This document shows positions 1-9,009 of a stretch of DNA of 64,000 nt, one piece after another. The notes under the pieces were generated by a model, which was not told where the DNA came from, searched no databases, and saw nothing but the letters and a program-made list of their open reading frames with translations. The position numbers and the translations under genes were made by a program. Source of the stretch: Lysobacter enzymogenes. GTDB taxonomy: Bacteria; Pseudomonadota; Gammaproteobacteria; Xanthomonadales; Xanthomonadaceae. The first letter of the stretch is position 1. The number at the start of each line of letters is the position of its first letter. The stretch is taken from assembly GCF_023617245.1 (NCBI RefSeq), contig NZ_CP067396.1, positions 5,421,001 to 5,485,000 of the forward strand, written 5' to 3'.

Positions 1-2892
1 CTCGTCGATGATCTTCTCGATCTCGAAGATCTCCGAGCCCGAACCGCGCTCCAGCGTCTCCTGCATCAGCTTGCGCGCGCCCGGGCCGGGATCGCCCTGG
101 GTCTTGATCCCGTTCAGGCGCGAACGCAGCTTGCCCATCGCCTCGAAGTAGCCGTTGATCATCGGCGCGCCGCCGTCGCGCTGGGCGAACAGGCGCGACA
201 GGCCGGCGAATTCGGCGCCGACCGGGCCCATCTGGATCGCCACCTGCTTGCCGGTGTTGGGATCGACCTGCACGTTCATGCCGCTGGGCTGGCGCCGCAG
301 GATGGTGCGGTTGAACCACTCGACGATACCCTTCTTGGCCACGCCCAGGGCCTTGTTGGCCGCCTCCGGGTTGTCCCAGATGGTCTCGTTGTTGACCGCC
401 TCCAGGACCTTGCGCAACGGCGAGTTCTGCGGGTCGCCGATCGCGTTCATGCGGGTCACGGCCTGGTCGAAGTTGCCGAAGTCGGTGACCGTCACGCCCT
501 GCATGAACTTGCGCCATTCCTGCGCGTACTCGGCCTTGTACATCTGGGTGAGTTCGCGCGCGATGTGCTCGGGGCTGCCACTGAGGGTGAGGTCGCCCTG
601 CACGGTGTCGGCCAGCACCCAGTCGGTGGCGCTGAGCTGCTCGTTGGCGGCCTGCTTGATCGCGTCCTTGACGTAGTCCTCGTAAGCCTTGCGCGAGAAC
701 GCGCCGGACACGCGGTAGCTGCCGGCGACGCCGGCGCGCGCGTTCTCCTCGCCGATCAGCGAGGCCACGGTGATCTGCGCGAAGCGCACCGAGGCGCGCT
801 GCTTGATCTGGTCGTAGACGCGGTCGCGCGCCGGGGTGCCCTTCATGACGCCCTTGATCACGTTGCGGCTATCGCTGACCAGGGCGAACTTCTCGTCGAT
901 GGTCGGCCAGTTCGGCTGTTCGTACTGGCTCACGTAGAACGCCATCAGCCGCTCGGCCGAACGCGCCAGTTCCTCGCGCGACATGGTGCCGCGGTTGTCG
1001 TCGAGCCAGCGCCGCCAGAACCGGGTCAGCTGGTCGCTGAGATGGCTGCTCTCGACCTTGCTGCGGTCGGCCAGCATCAGATAGGTCTTGAGCGCGTTGT
1101 AAGCGTCGTTGGCGTCGGTCGGCGAGGCGTCCTGGTACAGCGTCTGCCCGGCGTTGACCTGCGCCGCGACCTGCGGCGCGGCGCCGGCGGCGTCGGCCAC
1201 CTTGAGCTTGGCGCGGTTGGCCAGCACCTCGTTGAGGTAGGCCTCCAGCTTGCCCTGCACCGGCGCCAGCATCAGCTGGCGCATGCCGTGGAAATACTCC
1301 TCGCGCACCTTCTTCTCGATGCGGTCGCCCTGGTACAGGCCCAGCCCCATCGACAGCGGATGCTTGTCGCGATAGCTGCGCAGCTCTTCCAGCCGCGTCT
1401 GCAGCACCAGCAGTGCCTGGATCCGCGACTGCACGTCGAAGCGGCCTTCCTGCAGGGTCTTGGCCTGGCGCAGGTCCTGCACCGAATTGGCCACCAGTTG
1501 CCTGTTGCTGGTGTACGACCAGCCCCAGCCGGCCAGGCACAGACCCAGCAGCGCGAACGAGGCCAGGAACATCACCTGGCGCAGGCGGTTGCGGCCCGGG
1601 CTGGAGTACTGCTTGACCAGTTGCTTGTCGGCGAAGATCACCTTGCGGAACAGGCCGAGCAGGAAGTGGCCGTTGTCCGACATCGGCGCGCGTTCGGACG
1701 CGCCGGCGCGCGGGCGCAGCGAGAACTGCCGCGCGATGCGCTCGGACGCGTGCTGCACCGACACGCCTTCCTGCAGCGCGCTGGTGAAGTAGAAGCCGCG
1801 GAACACCGGCTTGAACTGGTAAGGGTTCTCTTCGAACAAGGTGGCGATGAAGGTGCGCAGCGCCGGCTTGATCGCGGTGAACTCCATCGGCAGGGTCAGC
1901 AGGCCCGGGCCGACTTCGCGCCCGCGCCGCATCGCCATCTGCGACAGGCTCATTTCCTTGAGCCCTTCGGACAATTCGTCGAAGTGCGTGTCGAACGCCG
2001 CCAGCGCGTCGGTCTCGCCCTTGGGATCGTAGGGCAGGGTCGCGCCCCAGGTGTTCTCGCGCTCGGCCGGGTCCAGGCCCTGGAAGAAGTCGGCGAAGCC
2101 GGCGATCAGGTCGGCCTTGGTGAACACCACGTAGACCGGCACGAACACTTCCAGCCGTTCGGTCAGTTCCTGCACGCGCTGGCGCAGGTTCTTGGCCAGT
2201 TCGATCGCGAACTCGGGCTTGCTGCCGGACAGCTCGGCGATCGAGGCGGCGATGATCACGCCGTTGAGCGGCGCGCGCGGGCGGTGCTTCTTCAGCAGGT
2301 CGAGGAAGGTCAGCCACTCCAGCCGGTCCTCGGCGCTGACCGTGTAGCGGCCGGCGGTGTCGAGCACGATGCCTTCGGTGGTGAAGTACCAATCGCAGTT
2401 GCGGGTGCCGCCCAGGCCCTGGATGACGTTGCTGCGGTTGTCCTCGAACGGGAAGCGCAGGCCGGAGTTGAGGATCGCGGTGCTCTTGCCGGCGGCCGGG
2501 TTGCCGATGATCGTGTACCACGGCAGTTCGTACAGCGCCGCGCTGCCCTTGAGCAGGCCGAGCTTGGACGACTTGATCGCCTTGACCGCCTCGGCCATGC
2601 GTTCGCGCAGTTGCTCCACGTCGGCGCGCGCGGCGGGCTTGGACGCGGCCACGGCCTGGTCGGCCTGCTGCTGCACCATCGCGTCGAGCTGTTTGGCCGC
2701 GCGCGCGGCCAGCACGCGGCGCACGATCCAGACCGCCAGCCACACCAGCAGCGCAAGCGCGGCCAGCACCAGGATCCAGCCGCCGACGGTCTTGAGCTTG
2801 TCGGCGCCGAAATAGGCCACCGCGCCGACGCTGAACACGCCGAGCGCCGCGATCACCCGATAGTCGGTGAGGAAATATCTGAGCCTGCTCAT
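1..2892 (-). CDS. tssM: TssM (IcmF) type VI secretion inner-membrane protein, C-terminus cut by window edge
   Basis: TssM belongs to the TssJLM envelope complex that anchors the T6SS tail; it sits in the inner membrane with a large periplasmic part. The reading frame stays open from the ATG at 2892 to the window edge, giving 964 residues; the family is usually about 1,150-1,200, so roughly 200 C-terminal residues lie outside. Two N-terminal membrane segments (about 12-29 and 38-57) precede a cytoplasmic NTPase-like domain with Walker A GNPAAGKST (130-138); a third membrane segment lies near 432-452 and the periplasmic region follows. The upstream gene ends 45 bp before this start, so the two are probably co-transcribed. 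Very long open frames in other phases over this stretch are GC artefacts. Confidence 0.95.
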   Translation of the reverse strand, partial: MSRLRYFLTDYRVIAALGVFSVGAVAYFGADKLKTVGGWILVLAALALLVWLAVWIVRRVLAARAAKQLDAMVQQQADQAVAASKPAARADVEQLRERMAEAVKAIKSSKLGLLKGSAALYELPWYTIIGNPAAGKSTAILNSGLRFPFEDNRSNVIQGLGGTRNCDWYFTTEGIVLDTAGRYTVSAEDRLEWLTFLDLLKKHRPRAPLNGVIIAASIAELSGSKPEFAIELAKNLRQRVQELTERLEVFVPVYVVFTKADLIAGFADFFQGLDPAERENTWGATLPYDPKGETDALAAFDTHFDELSEGLKEMSLSQMAMRRGREVGPGLLTLPMEFTAIKPALRTFIATLFEENPYQFKPVFRGFYFTSALQEGVSVQHASERIARQFSLRPRAGASERAPMSDNGHFLLGLFRKVIFADKQLVKQYSSPGRNRLRQVMFLASFALLGLCLAGWGWSYTSNRQLVANSVQDLRQAKTLQEGRFDVQSRIQALLVLQTRLEELRSYRDKHPLSMGLGLYQGDRIEKKVREEYFHGMRQLMLAPVQGKLEAYLNEVLANRAKLKVADAAGAAPQVAAQVNAGQTLYQDASPTDANDAYNALKTYLMLADRSKVESSHLSDQLTRFWRRWLDDNRGTMSREELARSAERLMAFYVSQYEQPNWPTIDEKFALVSDSRNVIKGVMKGTPARDRVYDQIKQRASVRFAQITVASLIGEENARAGVAGSYRVSGAFSRKAYEDYVKDAIKQAANEQLSATDWVLADTVQGDLTLSGSPEHIARELTQMYKAEYAQEWRKFMQGVTVTDFGNFDQAVTRMNAIGDPQNSPLRKVLEAVNNETIWDNPEAANKALGVAKKGIVEWFNRTILRRQPSGMNVQVDPNTGKQVAIQMGPVGAEFAGLSRLFAQRDGGAPMINGYFEAMGKLRSRLNGIKTQGDPGPGARKLMQETLERGSGSEIFEIEKIIDE

Positions 2893-2937
2893 CAAATGCT
2901 TCGTCCGTTTAATGACTGCTTGCGTATCGTCGACTGC

Positions 2938-4407
2938 TTATCCGGCCCGCTCGGCCTCAGCGGGTGGCGATGGCGCTGGTGGCGGCACCGGCATCACCGC
3001 GAGCGCGGCGCGCGCCTCGCCGTCGGCCAGTCCGATCGCCAGCACCGGCCCGCCTTCGCTGCGCGCCTGCGCCGCGGCGACGGCGATCGCCGCCCACGGC
3101 GCGACCGGGCCCAGATGCCCGCAAGCGACGCCGAGGCTGAGGTTGTGGCCGATCGGATCGAGTTCGGGACAGGTCGCGGCGATCGCGCTGGCGATCTCGA
3201 TCGCCCGGCTCGGGCGCTGGTCGGCATCGCTGACCACCGCCTTGACGCTGTCGGCGTCCTGGCCGGCCGCGGCGATCGCGCGCGCCATCAGTTCGGAGGT
3301 CTGCCGGGTCGCGTTGCGGCTGGAAGTGCCGGCGGCGACATGGCCGCGCTGCAGCGCGCGCAGTTCCAGCGCGTCGGGCGAAGCCGGCTGCCCCGGCTCC
3401 GGCGGACCGCTGAGCCACAGGCCCACCGCGCCTTCGCCGGGAACCAGGCCTTCGGGGCGGTCGTGGCCGATCAGCCGGCGCGCGGCTTGCAACGCTTCGA
3501 CCGCGCCCTCGCTCAGTTGCGAGGCGCAGGCCAGCAGCAGATGGCGGTCGGGCGTGACTTCGTCGCGATACCGCTGACCGATGCGATCGATCAGCGCCCA
3601 GGCATCGATCGCCTGCTCGACCGGCACCACCTCGACCGCGATCCGTTCCTCGGGCAAGTCCAGCGCCGCGGCCTTGGCCAGCGCCCAGTCGCCGAGCCGC
3701 TGGCGCGCTGCCTGCGGCCACGCGTCGGCGACCAGGATCAGCGTGCGCAAGCGCGATTTCGGCGCCGCGGCGGCCTCGCTGCGGCGGCCGGCGACGAGCG
3801 CGGGCGACGCGTCCGCGGGCGCCGCGCCGGCCACGATCGCGGCCTCCAGGCCCAGCAACTCTTCCAATACCGGTTCCAGCAGCGCGATCGCGCGCAGATG
3901 TTCTTGCGCGAACACGTGCTCGATAGCTTCGCTTCCGGCCAAGGCCTGCAGCGCTTCGGCCACCGCGTCGGTGTCCAGTTCGTTCACCTGCGCCGCCATC
4001 ACCGGCAGCCCGTTGTCGTCCTTGAGGCTCGGATGCAAACCGGGCCGCTCCGGCTCGACCAATGCGGCCGCCGCGGCTTCCGCGCTGGCGCCGACGATCA
4101 GATTCACGGCCGTGGCGTGCAGGTGCAGCGCGTACGCGCACGACGCGTGCTCGCCGTCGTCGGCGGACGCGCGCGCGGCCGGCGTGGCCGCATCGGCTTG
4201 CGCATCCTGCGCGCGCTGCTTGCGCCGGCGCAGGCCGTAGCCGACCGCCAGCACCGCGCCGATCGCGAACAAGGGCAAGCCGACCAGATAAAGCACCAGC
4301 GCCGATCCGCTCGGCTGCACGTCGTTGACCTGCCAGGCCAGCACCACCGCGAACCAGATCGCGCCGGTCAGCAAGGCCAGCCACAGCACGAGCTTGAAGG
4401 CCTTCAT
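2938..4407 (-). CDS. T6SS-linked membrane protein with ketosynthase-like C-terminal half
   Basis: A 489-residue protein just upstream of tssM in the same direction. Two membrane segments (about 5-24 and 37-56) are followed by an Arg/Lys stretch and a large Ala-rich domain. The last 150 residues resemble the C-terminal half of thiolase/beta-ketoacyl synthase folds: a GTSSRNATRQ loop, then a GHNLSLGVACGHLG stretch like the conserved-His loop of ketosynthases. The first half shows no convincing active-site Cys motif, so it is more likely a structural or degenerate homologue than an enzyme. The start MKAFKLVL at 4407 was preferred to an upstream in-frame ATG because that would add an Arg-rich stretch before the first membrane segment. 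The T6SS role is inferred from linkage only. Confidence 0.8.
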   Translation of the reverse strand: MKAFKLVLWLALLTGAIWFAVVLAWQVNDVQPSGSALVLYLVGLPLFAIGAVLAVGYGLRRRKQRAQDAQADAATPAARASADDGEHASCAYALHLHATAVNLIVGASAEAAAAALVEPERPGLHPSLKDDNGLPVMAAQVNELDTDAVAEALQALAGSEAIEHVFAQEHLRAIALLEPVLEELLGLEAAIVAGAAPADASPALVAGRRSEAAAAPKSRLRTLILVADAWPQAARQRLGDWALAKAAALDLPEERIAVEVVPVEQAIDAWALIDRIGQRYRDEVTPDRHLLLACASQLSEGAVEALQAARRLIGHDRPEGLVPGEGAVGLWLSGPPEPGQPASPDALELRALQRGHVAAGTSSRNATRQTSELMARAIAAAGQDADSVKAVVSDADQRPSRAIEIASAIAATCPELDPIGHNLSLGVACGHLGPVAPWAAIAVAAAQARSEGGPVLAIGLADGEARAALAVMPVPPPAPSPPAEAERAG

Positions 4408-4837
4408 GCCGCCGCGCTCCGGGCGCCGGCGATGCCGGGGCCGTCGACGCTTGCGACGCAGCCGGTGCCGCACACGAATCTCATCCTTGAGGCTCCCGTC
4501 CGCTGTCTTAAGGTGTCGGCGCGCCCATCAGCCGGTCGTCGCCGCGCGCGCGTGCGCGGCGACAAGCCGCACTGTGCGAACGATCACATCTTCACGTCGC
4601 GCGAGCGCGGATTCGTCCGCGTTCAGGCCGCGACCGTCGCCCACGCCGAAGCCGCGGTGATCGCTGCGATCGCCGACGCGAATGAAGGGGAGGGTCATGG
4701 CCATGCTCCTTGTTGGCGAGTGACGATCCGGATGTCAGGGAGGACGATAGCAGGAGTGGAGCGGCTTAACACCCCGGCCAGGACGGCCTCCCGGCGTCCG
4801 CGCCGGCGCAACGGCGCAGGCGCGGCGTCGGCGCGGT
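4408..4837. other. intergenic stretch upstream of the tssM operon
   Basis: No credible gene was seen between two leftward genes. It presumably carries the promoter of the membrane-protein/tssM pair; no clear promoter or hairpin was recognised. Confidence 0.5.
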
Positions 4838-5731
4838 TCAGCCCGCCCCGGCCGCGCGCCGGGCGGCGCGGCAACGGTCCTTCTGCTCCAGGTGGACGTA
4901 GTCCTTGATGCTGCGCCAGCTGCCGCCCCACTCCAGGCCGGCCTCCTGCGCGAGTTGGCCGTACAGGTGATACGCATCGCGCGTCCAAGGATCGTTCATG
5001 TCCCACTGCAACTTGCCGTTGCGGATCGGCGCGCTGTCCACGGCCAGGCCGTATTGATGGCAACTCTGTCCGGCGCCGGCGCGGGTGGCCTTGCCGGCGA
5101 CGGCCAGTTCGGCCTGGCGTTTCGCGCTGCGGAACCCTTCGACCAGCACCATCTTGATGCCGCGCCCTTCCATGACCTTGTAGATCGCCAGCACGCGCTG
5201 CCTGAAATCGCGGTCGATCTGCTCCCAGCGGCGGTCGGCGCTGACGATCTCCTCAGGCGCGGCGATGCTCAGGCGCGCGCTCGGCGAAAGCTGCGCGAGT
5301 TCGCGTTCGGCCTCGACGAACACCTCCGGCGGCGGCGGTTCCGGCGGCACCAGATTCTCGCCCTCCAGCAATTCGCGGATCTGCGAACTGGTGGCTACCG
5401 GCACCGGATCGGTGCCGCCATCGAGGATCACTTTCTGCCGCAGACCCAGGATCAGGCTCACCGGCACGATCACCATGACCGCCGCGGCGATCAGGAAGTA
5501 CTTGCTGCGCGAAACGCGGCGCGCATAACCGGCACTTTTCGTGCGCAATTCCTGGCCGGACTCGCGGGTCTGCTGCGACGCGCGCCGGCGCAGGCGTTCG
5601 ATGAATGCGCTGCCGCGCTGCAGCATCCGCCCGGCGCGTCCGCCGGCCTCGTCGCGCGCGCCGGGAAACATCGCCAACCACGCGACGACCGCGAAAACCA
5701 GGAACGAAACTGTTACCGCCAACCAGACCAC
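4838..5731 (-). CDS. membrane-anchored M15-family peptidase (L,D-/D,D-peptidase like)
   Basis: A predicted zinc peptidase of the VanY/endolysin M15 fold, which cuts peptide cross-links of peptidoglycan. From the GTG at 5731 it is 297 residues. Two N-terminal membrane segments (WLAVTVSFLVFAVVAWLAMF and YFLIAAAVMVIVPVSLILGL) frame a basic segment; the catalytic domain is C-terminal. The M15 signature is present: EGFRSAKRQ, then His225 and Asp232 in HQYGLAVDSAP, WGGSW, and His280 in DYVHLE, so all three zinc ligands are kept. The GTG was chosen because GAGG lies 8 nt upstream; the frame stays open much further upstream but there covers the divergent gene. Being beside a T6SS, it may remodel the wall for the apparatus (inference). 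Start uncertain. Confidence 0.82.
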   Translation of the reverse strand: MVWLAVTVSFLVFAVVAWLAMFPGARDEAGGRAGRMLQRGSAFIERLRRRASQQTRESGQELRTKSAGYARRVSRSKYFLIAAAVMVIVPVSLILGLRQKVILDGGTDPVPVATSSQIRELLEGENLVPPEPPPPEVFVEAERELAQLSPSARLSIAAPEEIVSADRRWEQIDRDFRQRVLAIYKVMEGRGIKMVLVEGFRSAKRQAELAVAGKATRAGAGQSCHQYGLAVDSAPIRNGKLQWDMNDPWTRDAYHLYGQLAQEAGLEWGGSWRSIKDYVHLEQKDRCRAARRAAGAG

Positions 5732-5970
5732 GCGCCGCGCCTCGTCCTGAGATTGTGGGGCGAGCGCCGGTGCGTCGCGCCGGTTTGCGCTCGAATTGAC
5801 GGCCGCGTTGGCGTTCGCTGAGAATGCCCGCGAGCCGGTTTCGACCAGGCCGAGTATGGAAAGGAGTCCATGTGGATCGGCAACAGGGTAAGCCGAGTCG
5901 TCCGAGCCTGATCTCGGGAGCGGAAAACCGCTCCGCCGAGCCGTTGCCGACCGGGCGAATCCTAGCAGAC

Positions 5971-6900
5971 ATGGAAAGCCGCAAAGAGCGGCCCGTTGCG
6001 CCCGCGCCGCTGCGCCGCGGCAAGCCGTTGGCGCTGATCTTCGGGTTGGTCGCGGTGTTCGTCGCCAGCGGCTATCTGTTGTTGCGCAGCGAAGACCCAC
6101 CGTTCGAATCCGCTCCGACGGTCGCGAGCGCGGACAAGCCGGCCGCCGCGAGCGCGGCTCCGGCGCGACCGGTCGCAGCGGCGACGCCGCCGCCCGCGAC
6201 ATCGGCATCGACCGTCCCCGCCCCGACGATGCCCGCTCCCGCGTTGCCGGCGACCGGAACCGCCGCGATCGTCGAGCCGGCCAAGATCGTGCTCGACGAC
6301 GACAATCCCTTCGATCCCGGCGAGCCGGCGACCAAACCCGCCGCCAAACCCGCCGCCGACGCGCCCAGGCAGGTCGCATCGGCGACGCCGCCCAAGGCCG
6401 GCGCGAAGCCGCCGATCGCGACCGCGCGTACTGCGTCGGCCGCCGGCAAGCGCCGCGGCGAAACCAAGAACAACGACGACGGCCTGATGGCGGTGCTGTT
6501 GGGCAACATCGACACCGACGCCGAATCCGGCGGCAAGCGCAAGGCGAAGGCGCGCAACCGCAACGCCAAGGAAGACCAGGACGCGCTCGAACAACTGATC
6601 CGCAAGGTCAACGCCGACAGCGCGGCCGAGGCGAAGAAGAACGCGGCGGCCTCTGCGGTGGCCGCGAAAAGCGCCGCGGCCGCAGGCAAGACCGCGGCCA
6701 AGCCGGTCGCCGCCGGCAACGCCAAGAGCGGCGCCAAGTCGGCCAAGGCCGCCGAAACCGCCGCGCCCGCGGCGCCGGCCAATCCGGTGCAGGCGAGCCT
6801 GCGCAAATGCCCGAAGGCGAACACCGCCAGGGGTCTGCAATGCCGGCAGAAGATCTGCGCGAAGTACGCGGGGCAGGATCCCGCATGCCCGGCGCAGTGA
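5971..6900 (+). CDS. single-pass membrane protein with Ala/Pro/Lys-rich stalk and Cys-rich tail
   Basis: 309 residues, divergent from the M15 peptidase gene. A short basic N-terminus leads into one membrane segment (PLALIFGLVAVFVASGYLLL, near residues 20-40), then a long low-complexity region of Ala, Pro and Lys that looks like a flexible periplasmic stalk. A Lys/Ala-rich helix-prone part follows (around DQDALEQLIRKVNAD). The last 35 residues hold four cysteines (LRKCPKAN, LQCRQKICAKYAGQDPACPAQ), probably a small disulfide-bonded knob. No family was recognised. The ATG at 5971 starts just before the membrane segment; the frame is open upstream but that part overlaps the divergent promoter. 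Possible links to the T6SS or cell wall rest on position only. Confidence 0.65.
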   Translation: MESRKERPVAPAPLRRGKPLALIFGLVAVFVASGYLLLRSEDPPFESAPTVASADKPAAASAAPARPVAAATPPPATSASTVPAPTMPAPALPATGTAAIVEPAKIVLDDDNPFDPGEPATKPAAKPAADAPRQVASATPPKAGAKPPIATARTASAAGKRRGETKNNDDGLMAVLLGNIDTDAESGGKRKAKARNRNAKEDQDALEQLIRKVNADSAAEAKKNAAASAVAAKSAAAAGKTAAKPVAAGNAKSGAKSAKAAETAAPAAPANPVQASLRKCPKANTARGLQCRQKICAKYAGQDPACPAQ

Positions 6901-7549
6901 CCGCCGCGCTGCGTCGACCGCTGCTGCGCGCATCGCCGCGGCGCTGAGCCGAGCGTAGTTCCTCGGCGCGAGGTCGCCTGGATTCTGCAGGCGCGAGCGA
7001 CGGAGGCATCCTTCGTCACGTCTGTCGGGGCGAACGCCGCCATCCGACGCAACACGCCTGAGCCATCGCCGCGCGCAGCGGCAAATCGCATCGCTCGCTT
7101 GCGATATGTGCGATCGCGTCGCGAGGCGTTATCCGATCACGACAAAATTCTCTGAACGACGAAAACGTGATCGCACCCCAGGTTCGCACTATCGGCGCGA
7201 ACTTCACCGAGTCGCGCGCAGTCCATTCGTTGCGACCGGCTCGAATCGCGCCCGCTGCGCTCGGCGACGGCGCTTCGTCCCAGACCGTTCGAGCCGTCGT
7301 CGACTTTCGCCGCAAGGATGCCGCATCGATGCTTTCCGCCCCAATCCGCAAGTCCGGGACAGCGCGCGCTTGGCGCAGACCATGCTCGGCGGGGTCCTGG
7401 GCATCCGGCCGCATGGACACGGCGAACGCCCCGCAACCGGCGAGTACCGCAACGCTTTCGGCCCTCGCGCCGCGACGCAGCCGTGTCGCGGCGCCGGAGC
7501 CGCCACCGCGACCGCGCTCTTTCGCGCGGCGCCCATCAAGGAGAGGCAC
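6901..7549. other. intergenic region without a recognised gene
   Basis: About 650 bp. The A/T content is somewhat higher between 7080 and 7230, which could hold the promoter of the following small secreted-protein gene. Overlapping open frames in both strands have no start signals or family resemblance. Confidence 0.5.
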
Positions 7550-7819
7550 ATGCGCAAGCGCAATAAATCATGGACGTTCGCCGCAGCCGCGGCGGCACTG
7601 GCGATCGCCGGCGTCGCGGCCCCCGCATTGTCGCAACCCGGCGCCTACGTGGAGATACGCACCTACGCCGACTCGGCCGGCAACGTGCGCGGCGTGCAAT
7701 ACATCAGCCGCGGCTGCACCGATCCGCAACCGGTCGGCTGGGGCCTGTGGTCGGGCTCCTTCACCATCCAGCGCGGCACCTGCTTCCGGATCGCGCCGCC
7801 GGGCGGCGAGCTGAACTGA
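7550..7819 (+). CDS. small secreted DUF6289-like protein
   Basis: An 89-residue exported protein. The start at 7550 is fixed by a strong AAGGAGAGG ribosome site 4 nt upstream and by a classic signal peptide (basic MRKRNKS, Ala-rich core, cleavage near ALS-QPG). The mature part, with YVEIRTYADSAGNVRGVQY and two cysteines (SRGCTDPQ and QRGTCFRI), looks like the DUF6289 family of small proteins common in Lysobacter and relatives, whose function is unknown. The two Cys may form one disulfide. It is the only gene between the T6SS end and the toxin gene, and is followed by a hairpin likely to end transcription. Confidence 0.75.
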   Translation: MRKRNKSWTFAAAAAALAIAGVAAPALSQPGAYVEIRTYADSAGNVRGVQYISRGCTDPQPVGWGLWSGSFTIQRGTCFRIAPPGGELN

Positions 7820-7935
7820 GGCACTCGGTGGGCGGCGCACCAGCGCCGCTCGCCGCGGTCGTCGCACGCCGCGGTCGCAGGGCGTCGCCCTGCGCATCCG
7901 ACCGCCGGCGCGCAATCCGACGACGCCGGCGAATG

Positions 7936-7966
7936 CGACGAAGCCCCGCGGCGCTGGGCTTCGTCG
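7936..7966. terminator. convergent bidirectional hairpin terminator
   Basis: A perfect 11-bp inverted repeat (CGACGAAGCCC / GGGCTTCGTCG) with a 9-nt loop between the rightward DUF6289-like gene and the leftward zeta-toxin gene. There is no strong U-run on either side, so termination efficiency is uncertain. Confidence 0.5.
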
Positions 7967-7990
7967 TTGCTCATCGCTCGCCGCGGCGGC

Positions 7991-8041
7991 TCACCGCTTC
8001 GAATGCATCACCGCTTCGAACGCGTCACAGCTTCGAACGCG
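7991..8041. repeat. three tandem 17-bp repeats at the toxin gene end
   Basis: Three head-to-tail units, TCACCGCTTCGAATGCA, TCACCGCTTCGAACGCG and TCACAGCTTCGAACGCG. The third contains the stop codon and last four codons of the leftward zeta-toxin gene, so the other two units could add or remove codons if the stop were lost. Confidence 0.7.
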
Positions 8042-9008
8042 GCAACTGCGGCGGTTCCTGCCCCGAAGGCGCCTGCTGCTGCGCCTGTTGCTGGCCCTGC
8101 GCCTGCGTCGCCTCGGGCGCCTGCGGCGGATGCTTGCCGTCCGCGCCGAACTTGTAGGAGACGTCGATCTCCGGGAAGCCGGGATCCTTTTGCGCCTTGG
8201 CGAAATCCACCGCCGGCGTCAGCGAGCGGTCGTGCAGGACGTAGTTCGTGCCGGACACATGCTGCAGCACGTGCTGCGAGGTCATCAGGGCGACGCGGCC
8301 GCGGTACTCGTGGCCGGCGCTGATGTCGGCCGGGCGCACGTCGGCGCCGGGCACGCGTCCGCGCAGTTCCTTGTCGAGATCGGCGCGCGAGGCGTCGCGC
8401 GCTTCCAGCGGCTTCTGCAGGCGGTCCTTGACCCAATCCGGGGTGTTTTCGCCCTGCGGATACACCATCTTGCCGTTTTCCAGCTTCTTCGCGACCACGA
8501 TCGGCTCGCGTCCGGAGTTGTCGTAGATGGTCGCGGTGTTGGCCTTCTCCACCGCCGCCGGCAACAAATCCATGGCGCGCTCGTAGCGCTCGACGATCTT
8601 GGCCGCGTCGACGCCGTGGCCGCCGCCGGCGACGCGGTTGCCCACGCGCTGCTTGTTGATCTCCGAATGCTCGGTGGTCACGAACACCAGGTCGACGCTG
8701 AAGCCCTTGTTGCGCGCTTCGTCGAACTGCGCGAGCTTGCCCGGCGTCGACATCACCGTCTCGAACGCGAACGGCTTGCCGCTTTCCAGCGCGAGCTTGC
8801 GGTGTTCTTCGGCGATGTTGGCGGCGCGGAAATTGCGTTCGTGGTAGTCCGGGTACTGCTTCTCCATGCCCTTGGCGATTTCGTCGGCGTTGATGTACCC
8901 GTCCTTCGGGAAGCCGGGCTCCTCGCTCCAGCTCTTGGTGATGGTGCTCTTGCCCGAGCCGTTCGGCCCGGCGAACACGATCATCCGCGGCAGATCGTCG
9001 CCGGGCAT
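8025..9008 (-). CDS. zeta-toxin family kinase with KfrB-like and Gln-rich C-terminal extension
   Basis: 327 residues. Zeta toxins are ATP/GTP-dependent kinases; characterised members phosphorylate UDP-N-acetylglucosamine and block wall synthesis. The N-terminal 190 residues carry Walker A GPNGSGKST, YINADEIAKG, FETVMSTPGK and a lid with QRVGNRVAGGGHGV, all typical. After about residue 225 comes a segment (GRVALMTSQHVLQHV, YVLHDRSL, IDVSYKFGADGK) resembling KfrB domains of mobile-element proteins, and the last 40 residues are rich in Gln and Pro. The start is 1 nt after the stop of the small upstream gene, implying translational coupling. It may be a chromosomal toxin-antitoxin toxin or a delivered effector; no signal peptide is present. 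Confidence 0.88.
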   Translation of the reverse strand: MPGDDLPRMIVFAGPNGSGKSTITKSWSEEPGFPKDGYINADEIAKGMEKQYPDYHERNFRAANIAEEHRKLALESGKPFAFETVMSTPGKLAQFDEARNKGFSVDLVFVTTEHSEINKQRVGNRVAGGGHGVDAAKIVERYERAMDLLPAAVEKANTATIYDNSGREPIVVAKKLENGKMVYPQGENTPDWVKDRLQKPLEARDASRADLDKELRGRVPGADVRPADISAGHEYRGRVALMTSQHVLQHVSGTNYVLHDRSLTPAVDFAKAQKDPGFPEIDVSYKFGADGKHPPQAPEATQAQGQQQAQQQAPSGQEPPQLPRSKL

Positions 9009-9009
9009 C

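Noticed and set aside
565..4908. A rightward open frame of more than 1,400 codons over the T6SS genes
   Set aside because: It is antisense to tssM and its neighbour, is rich in Arg/Gln/His/Ala, has no domain, and comes from the GC-rich third positions of the real genes.
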